A program made the translations under genes and the position numbers. A stretch of DNA of 50,296 nt from Fragilariopsis cylindrus CCMP1102 (lineage: Eukaryota; Bacillariophyta; Bacillariophyceae; Bacillariales; Bacillariaceae), in NCBI GenBank assembly GCA_900095095.1, contig FMBT01000562.1, forward strand, positions 1 through 50,296, in the 5' to 3' direction. Within the stretch, counting starts at the first letter, position 1. Each line of letters starts with the position of its first letter. Below, in pieces: positions 43,901 to 50,296 of this stretch. The notes below the pieces were generated by a model. It searched no databases. It saw only the letters and a program-made list of their open reading frames with translations, and was not told the origin of the DNA.

Positions 43901-46260
43901 CTTCTACGTTGAGTAGGTTATCATCAATCGTGATTGGATCTTCGCGTAGATTCTTCATCGTAGTGTCCCGTGCAGTACGTATGGCAGATCGGCAAATTTC
44001 TTCTCCAGTATCATCTGTAATGATTTTGTAGGTCATCTTGTTTCCAATGTGTTCTGATACTCCTACCCAATGGCCTCTGCATTCTTTTGATTTTCCTGGA
44101 AACTTTCGTTCTTTTTCATCGAGAAGAAAATAAACAGGTTCCCAAAAATAAAAGTACAGCAGAGGACTAATATCGGTCATTTGGAATGTCGCGATTTGCA
44201 AAGGACTTTTGGTTCCATCTCCGAGCATAGGATCAACACAATGATTGAGGCAGAAGATGACATACGATAATGCTAGAAACCAAATGTAAGGAGGGCAGCC
44301 CTGCGATCCATGACTCGGTTAGTGTACCGCTTGACAGTTTGCCATCGATTTTCAGCGTAATTTTGATGCTGATATTCGATTCACACTGCCACTGGGAAAT
44401 ACATATATCTCGGAGATATCGTGAGTTTTTCCAACCGCGGTACATAGGAGCATTATCTGCTTCTAATCCTGTAGGACATCCTCGATAACGGACTCGATCT
44501 TGTAGGCTTTCTAGAAACTCTTCAGAAGAACCATTTTTAACCTTGTATGCATCAGTCAGTTTTGACTTTTTACCAACGAAGATATGAGCACATTTCTCAC
44601 CACCATTTATAGCAGGTGTATTTGAATAGATCATGTCAGTTGCATCAGCTTCGTCTCGACGTTTGAGGTTTGCAGAAGGATTAGGTGACTTGAACATCTT
44701 GTGCAGGTTCGTAGATGGAGGCAGCTTCATATTTTGCGTTGTATTCTTAAAGGTATTTCTAATAATATCTGCCGGTAGATGTGCAAAATATTTCCGTTTG
44801 GATTCGTAGTCAATCGGTGTAGGTACCGAATATCTTGGCTTGAGAGGCGTCATTACAGAAGCTATATCGTTAGCGTTGATGTCATATTGTTCACAGGAAT
44901 CAATGATGCCTTGATAAATAAGACGTTGAGTGACTTCGTTTGATAGAAAGTCTTCCCAGTACTCGTGCTCCGTAGGTCGAGGCGTTGACATGTCATCTAG
45001 ATACGCTGTGTCGGATACAGTGTCAACAAAGATGTTAGGATCATGAAGTACTTCAGTGGAGTCATAAAATATTTGATCGTTCAAATCTTCGATATTATTT
45101 CCTCAATAATGTCGGTGCAAGTCGAATTACGTTCTGCCGGAAAGAATTTTATACCGTCTACCATTGTAGATGATTCCTCATTATTGCCCATGTTATCAAT
45201 AATTGGGATTGGTAAATCATTAGCTTTAGAAGCAGATGTTTCTTGTCAGTCAGTTCTTGTTTAGAGGACGCAGCTTTGAGTCGTTTTTCTTTGATTCGAT
45301 ACGACGTTTGAGCTTACTTTTCCTAAGTCGAGGACATTCAATTTTCTCCCCATTGGAGTCATCGATTGGAACATTCCATTCAATTGAGGTAGATGGTTGA
45401 TATGTTCCACAACACTATCATCATCACTTGAGGAATCTTCTCGAGCTCGATCTTGTAAACCAGGCATAGTACCAACACTGTCATCATCTTCAGGTTCAAT
45501 CTCAACGGTTTTATTTACACGCTTTTGTAAATATCGTAGTTAGTTCTTCCATATTCATCATAGAAGTTATCGATGGCTTCTTTAGGAATAGGAGGAAATG
45601 TTCGTATCATTTCTTCTGATGTACGGTTATCATCATTAAGATTGGGATCCCATTGAGAAGGTGAAGTAAATTGTACTTGTGGAAGGTTCATATCAGCGTC
45701 GGTGGGATACGTTTGACGGATGTATGGTAATCCTGCTCGAATAGTTAGAGGTAGTTGATACCCATCTGCTGTATCGATGCGTTGAAGACCGCCATAGGCT
45801 GTCGCTGTATCACCAACTAGGTTGTGATGCGCTTGAAATTGGCATTTTGAATGAATGATCGTCTTTGTTCGGGTACATGAGCATATTGATGGAATATTGC
45901 TAGAACACGTCCGAATCGAGTTTCGATCACAGCGCAAAAGGTACCGAGTTTCTTGCCCGTCATTTGATGATCACCTGCAATGCCAATATTAACACGTCGT
46001 CCATCCGAGTTGTATGACATAACTCTCATATCGCTGCCTGCGATTCCACCATTAGCGCCTCCGTCCATTAATGCAAGCGGTTCATCAAAGAATTTGGTTG
46101 CATTGACGGAGATGACATAGTTATCTTCGATGGAAACTGTTTGCGAAGAATCGACTTGATCGAATTGGTGACGGATTACTGCCATAGAGGCTGTATACGT
46201 GAGATGTCCAGTGATATTTCCATCTTTTCCGATTAATGGTGTAGATCTATTGGACAGCAT
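40903..46260 (-). pseudogene. Copia pol: protease, integrase, RT, RNase H, multiply frameshifted
   Basis: Read in the minus strand in several frames. Protease: LMDGGANGG with active-site Asp at 46053-46064. Integrase: catalytic core ATDMIYSNTPAI ... RYRGCPTGLEADNAPMYRG (44233-45084). Reverse transcriptase: KARVVANGN..., ALYGLRLSGKAF, YVDD box at 42064-42075. RNase H: HYFDANLMHDVLSGKAVTGV, STTETATYGSEF, NIADILTKHWG. The final ORF (40903-42732) is intact and its stop TAA overlaps the start of the 3' LTR. Upstream, at least seven breaks occur (near 46315, 45840, 45525, 45350, 45250, 45095, 44385, 42740), and most can be joined by one missing base. It would copy and integrate the element; as read here it is inactive. 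Confidence 0.85.
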
Positions 46261-48491
46261 TCTTCGTGGATCAGCAATTGGTAGATCGGTCTTCTTTGGA
46301 AGATCTTTCTTCTTGAGGATTCCATTGGGGCGTCGTCTGCTGCATTTGCAACTAGCTCGGTAGCTTCAATAACAGACTGATCGTCATTGTCATCAGCGTC
46401 GTATCCGTACGTAGCTTCTGAATATGCAGATGTATCTGTTTCGTAGCCTTCAGACTGACCCATGTAAACAGCTAATTCACTATTCTTCTTAGCACCTTGC
46501 TTAGGAGATTTATTGTTATTCTGTTTAAGAATCTGCTTCTTGATATCCGTTGGCTCCTTGCTCCATGCAATGCGAAATTCCCTAGAACACTTGCTGTAGA
46601 TTGCTTGGTCAATATCAGCTTCTGGATCTCGAGGACGAGGTGGCGGACGGTTGCGTTGATAAGCGGCGAAGGCGAGTACCGTTTGTTCATTGCTCATAGT
46701 TTCACCAGAAATGGACATATTTGCAATGAAATCACTAGTACCATCGTCCTCTCCGTCGATAACGCCGTTGTCATTATCATTATAAAATGATTCAGCTTGA
46801 TGCGCATGGCGAGTTGGCCGTTTGAATGGAGTGCTCAAATTGTGTACCTTTGATTGTTGCATTAGGAACTTTAGGTATTCCGTATATGAAACAACAACAG
46901 GTGCACCAGGTAACGCATGGGCTCTCTTTGCTTCAGTCTTTTGTACCCAACTATTGGATAGAGCGACATCAGGATTAGTGGCTCTTTGAAGAAGCATAAT
47001 CTTAAAATCTTCGTCGAGAGGCTTTCTTGCGATCTTGTCATATTTGTCAGCACATTCTTGGAACGAAATGAGAAATGCGTATCTTGTATCGAACTTTGAA
47101 ATCGTTAAAGACATTATCTTATTCATCAAGATATGTGTACCTTGCATTGCAGAATCTGATGACGTCTGATGTTCCTCATGCTTCTTCCATACATAAAGTG
47201 AATCTTCTGGATGTGTGGTTAGTAAACCTTTACCTTTGGGATTCAGTAGAACTGCAGCTAGGATCTGTTCGAAATAGTTTAGCTGAAGTTCGGCTAAAAT
47301 TGTATCGGATCCTGGACTGCAATTCTTAGCAATTGTCCAATCAGGTGCTGCTACCCGCCATAATCGATCAGCCTTCAATTGCCGTTTCATCTTGATAAAC
47401 CATTCTCCGTAACCTACATCATCCTTGATATGTGGATATTTAGCAATATCTCTTGGGCTTCTATTCCAGCTAACCAGCAATGCATCTTGGTCCTTTTCTA
47501 ATTGACTTTTAGGTAAAAAGATAGTACCAGCTGAGCTACCACTTGTTCCTGAAGATGAGGTTACTGACGCTGCATTCGAGAGTGTGATAAGCCAGGCAGG
47601 ATATCCAGTTCTACACCATGTAGAGTAATCAGCGGCAACCCATGCTGTTGGATTACGTCTCTCAACATCAGATCCATCACTTTCACGAAATGCGCAGTAG
47701 GCAACAGCACGCTTGATCTTCTTCCTGTCTGTTGAATTACATGGCTCTGCTTTAATCGTATTAGAAATACCATCTACCGTATCGTATTGAAGAGTGTCTG
47801 TGTCAATTTCGTCTAATACACAGAAATCTTCAAAGGAACGACATCCTTGACGGTGAAGTGCTAATGAGACATAATCCGTGAGCTTAAGTGACATGATAGT
47901 TGTTAACAGATGTTCTAGATCTTTTTGAACTATAGCAGTTGTCGCTACCGTGGGTGAAGCTCGAGTGGACGGCATTGTAGTCTTAGAAGGATCGTCAGGT
48001 GGGTCGGATGGGTCTTGAGGATCTGAAGGATTAGGTGGACTTGTTCCTTTGTCGTTATCGTTGTTTCTTTCGATACTCTCTTCTGGGTCGTTTGTTGTTT
48101 CTTTCGAGACAATAGATTTGATCTGATGTCCTGCTAGATATGAATCCAAGCTGGGTATAGCAGAATCTGTTGAATCGCCGGAACTAGAGCCGCTTAGAGC
48201 GCTGTTGTTATGATCTAGTTTCGCTTCAGGTTCTGCTTCTCCTCTCGTCGATAGATATTGCTGCTTTCTCTTGAGTGGTTTCGCGGACCTTGGAGAGGTA
48301 GTACTTTGACGCAAAGGTGTCAGTAGACCTGGATCTTCTCTTGGAGGAGTAGAGCTGTCGAGCGACGCTTCGGGTATTGGCGATAGGCTGGCTGCCGACA
48401 AGTAAGAATAAGATGGACTATCGCTATTATCACTTCCTGTGCTGGGTAGTGGATTATTAGCTGTTCCTTCTTTTTCTTCTTCTTGATTCAT
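46233..48491 (-). CDS. Copia Gag, 752 residues
   Basis: Ser/Asp/Pro-rich N-terminus (about residues 1-180), then a capsid-like region with LALHRQGCRSFEDFCVLDEI, ...GYGEWFIKMKRQLKADRLW and LNYFEQILAAVLLNPKGKG. A C-terminal region rich in Lys/Asn (NNNKSPKQGAKKN) precedes an acidic stretch (YDADDNDDQS). ATG at 48491 lies about 200 bases inside the 5' LTR. The frame ends just as the protease part begins; one extra C in the run near 46325 would fuse gag to pol into a single polyprotein, as in many copia elements. No CCHC zinc knuckle is evident. Its neighbour on the same strand is pol. Confidence 0.8.
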   Translation of the reverse strand: MNQEEEKEGTANNPLPSTGSDNSDSPSYSYLSAASLSPIPEASLDSSTPPREDPGLLTPLRQSTTSPRSAKPLKRKQQYLSTRGEAEPEAKLDHNNSALSGSSSGDSTDSAIPSLDSYLAGHQIKSIVSKETTNDPEESIERNNDNDKGTSPPNPSDPQDPSDPPDDPSKTTMPSTRASPTVATTAIVQKDLEHLLTTIMSLKLTDYVSLALHRQGCRSFEDFCVLDEIDTDTLQYDTVDGISNTIKAEPCNSTDRKKIKRAVAYCAFRESDGSDVERRNPTAWVAADYSTWCRTGYPAWLITLSNAASVTSSSGTSGSSAGTIFLPKSQLEKDQDALLVSWNRSPRDIAKYPHIKDDVGYGEWFIKMKRQLKADRLWRVAAPDWTIAKNCSPGSDTILAELQLNYFEQILAAVLLNPKGKGLLTTHPEDSLYVWKKHEEHQTSSDSAMQGTHILMNKIMSLTISKFDTRYAFLISFQECADKYDKIARKPLDEDFKIMLLQRATNPDVALSNSWVQKTEAKRAHALPGAPVVVSYTEYLKFLMQQSKVHNLSTPFKRPTRHAHQAESFYNDNDNGVIDGEDDGTSDFIANMSISGETMSNEQTVLAFAAYQRNRPPPRPRDPEADIDQAIYSKCSREFRIAWSKEPTDIKKQILKQNNNKSPKQGAKKNSELAVYMGQSEGYETDTSAYSEATYGYDADDNDDQSVIEATELVANAADDAPMESSRRKIFQRRPIYQLLIHEECCPIDLHH

Positions 48492-48688
48492 TCACAGTTG
48501 AATGACTTCTCTAGTTGCTTATTCGGTAAGACTTGAGGTATGAGTATATTGTATTTAGACTTCTTGCGAGATCGTTAATTCAATAATATCAATTAAATTT
48601 AATTGGATCTCCGGTCCTCTTGATGTTCAGAATGAAATCAAAGGAAGTTGATCAGCAGTTCTATAGGATAGAATTGCGACTGTTAATC

Positions 48689-49504
48689 TGATAAGTTTCA
48701 CAAACAATCGATGATTGTTGAAACGGGTTCAGTATCAAATAGGATTTGATATTCAGACAATCTTACTCTTCGGTCTTGTAAGATTCTGTTATGACGGTAA
48801 GAAAAGATACTCTCGATTCTTATAGACTGGTTGCGATGTTCTACCAGGATACTCTCCCTTTTAGAATGCTGAAAGTCCTTCCGAACAATGTTCACTCTGT
48901 AAATGTAGATATTTCTATTATCTTTCCAGACAACGATATGTTCAAACGCAAAAGTTGTTATTAACACACTTGTTTAATTAGTCTATGGCTATTACAATTT
49001 CTCAACAATAAAAGACAGCAATTGTTCATTTCTCGTAATCGAGGTAATTCTGCTCTTTTCTTCGTATTTTAGTATTGCGGTTTCCAGTAACCCTGCATAC
49101 AACTTTCTGTTCCTAACTCACTTCGCCTCAATGCATATATATCGCATTAGCGGTTCAAAGGTGGACATCGACATCTGCTCGACTTCCATATGTATAACAC
49201 TCTTCATACTCGTGTTCTATGTATTCGGACACTCTTCCTAATCGTGTTCTGGTTTGTATAAATATACCTAAGCACTTCTCTTATTTGCGCTCGGTTCCAA
49301 TTGCTTCGGCAACGGCTTCGACAAGGTCACTTCAACTCCAAACAGTGCGAGTTTGGCTTTTAGCTAACTTTCGGTTCTCTTTTATCTCAATAATGCATAC
49401 ACGTGCATTCTCACTCACTAATCTCATCGCGCTCGTATTTCTACTCCGCGGGGCTTATGTACGACATATGACTCCTACGCTTGAGTACTATGTATAATTT
49501 AACA
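48689..49504 (-). repeat. 5' LTR of the minus-strand copia element, 816 bp
   Basis: Same ends as the LTR at 40096-40908. Its last bases, TACTATGTATAATTTAACA on the plus strand, also form the first 19 bases of the window. Transcription of the element would start here and run leftward. Confidence 0.9.
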
Positions 49505-50296
49505 AGAATTCATATTATTGTGTTGTGCAGCTGCTGTAGGAGTACATATTCAAATTATCTCTGTTGTATCTTGGGATATATATATATATATTTATGTTGA
49601 AAGCATGTCCTTCAGATTTAAATCGTTTACTGTTGTTCAAATAGAAGGGCATGATGAATATCAATATTACTACTTAGAACTGCACTATGTTTCTAGAAGC
49701 CCGGTTTAATTCATTTAATGTGTCTTTGTGCAAGCAGTTTCACCATGAAGGTTTAGGAATTATGGCAAACTACAATTACTACTAGAACATAAACCATTGT
49801 TCTAGAACAGATGGTCTGCCAGAACTGCTTGTTCAAATCGGCTGTACAACTTGCACAAAAAGTTACTAAGTTTGCTCTCACAATAGCTCGTGCTTTGAGT
49901 TTTCATGATGTCAATGTCATACATTTCATACATTAGCCTTTGCGTGTAGGACTGGACCCTACATATTAGTAGTAGAAGAGAGTCCCATTGCCAACTGGGA
50001 CGTGCACTGATATGCAACTTTACACACAGGGAGAATTATTAGCTCGTTCATAGCATCAGATCTAGTTTCAGAATTGAGAAGACTGGTCAAGATTGTACTT
50101 TTGAAAAATCCTTTGAAGAAAGCTGTACTGTAAGATGCCACCCCTTTGTCTGTGTGCCCATGATGGTATCTCTGGAGCGGGGCGTCCAGGTTTAGATTGG
50201 AAATCTATTGTTACATCTAGTAGTATCAGTTGACTCTAGTAGTATTACTACTATATCATTATTGCAAATAGTAGGTACTATAATTGTTTGTATGTT
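49505..50296. other. Flank beyond the copia element, no clear gene
   Basis: Does not continue the interrupted gag. A (TA) run lies at 49576-49592. Two minus-strand ORFs (49802-50017; 49959-50141, encoding KGFFKSTILTSLLNSE) could be exon fragments of a gene running off the window, but no family is recognised. Confidence 0.4.

Larger units (their letters stand above)
40096..49504 (-). mobile_element. Ty1/copia retrotransposon, minus strand, near-complete
   Basis: 9.4 kb from LTR to LTR. On the minus strand: 5' LTR (48689-49504), gag (46233-48491), protease, integrase, reverse transcriptase/RNase H (to 40903), a GGGGAG polypurine tract at 40909-40914, and 3' LTR (40096-40908). The integrase-before-RT order is diagnostic of copia. 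The LTRs differ at about 2% of sites, so insertion is fairly recent. Flanks (GTATA left, AGAAT right) do not match, so a target-site duplication is missing. The pol is broken by many one-base shifts. Confidence 0.9.

Overview
The window looks like nuclear DNA of a diatom (stramenopile). The support is taxon-typical: a lone HSF-type DNA-binding protein, SPTKSPT-repeat secreted proteins, signal peptides followed by Phe at the predicted cleavage site (ASAFAP-like plastid targeting), Ty1/copia elements of the diatom type, a degenerate copy of the reverse transcriptase family common in diatom genomes, GT-AG introns in CCT3 and the modular secreted protein, and AT-rich intergenic DNA full of microsatellites. 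The species cannot be fixed from the sequence alone.

Layout. 1-19 is the outer end of a copia LTR at the window edge. 160-1960 (-) is a decayed reverse transcriptase. 3255-4091 (-) is an AlkB-like 2OG-Fe(II) dioxygenase, followed by a duplicated intergenic block with ~120-bp tandem repeats (4208-4880 and 5490-5990). 6496-7650 (+) is the HSF-family gene, then ~2.4 kb of gene-poor DNA. 10027-10605 (-) is a small predicted mitochondrial protein and 11250-13163 (+) an IPNS-like dioxygenase with a plastid-type leader. 13905-14498 (-) and 15428-16441 (+) are small regulatory-looking hypotheticals. 17201-19684 (+) is a PDZ / poly-Gln repeat / leucine-rich protein. 19993-23204 (-) is a large modular secreted protein (PT repeats, Ala-Thr repeats, Cys ladder). 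25260-26846 (+) is a second AlkB-like protein, 27638-29095 (-) a DUF1275-type membrane protein, 29579-30595 (+) and 30873-32015 (-) two convergent cyclophilin-type genes, 32506-34235 (+) an MFS transporter and 34496-36470 (-) the chaperonin subunit CCT gamma.

From 38037 to 49504 the window is retrotransposon. A plus-strand copia-type gag (38398-40095, with a probable 5' LTR upstream) is cut by a near-complete minus-strand copia element with 813/816-bp LTRs (40096-40908 and 48689-49504). That element encodes gag, protease, integrase, reverse transcriptase and RNase H. There is no target-site duplication, so the junction looks chimeric.

Many conserved genes (CCT3, the MFS transporter, the copia pol, the modular secreted protein, the PDZ protein) are broken by small frameshifts. 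Most of these look like single missing bases, several in homopolymers. This suggests uncorrected long-read errors at least as strongly as real decay, so several 'broken' genes may be intact in the organism. The most interesting gene is the modular Cys-ladder secreted protein at 19993-23204. No operon-like or defence system was recognised.
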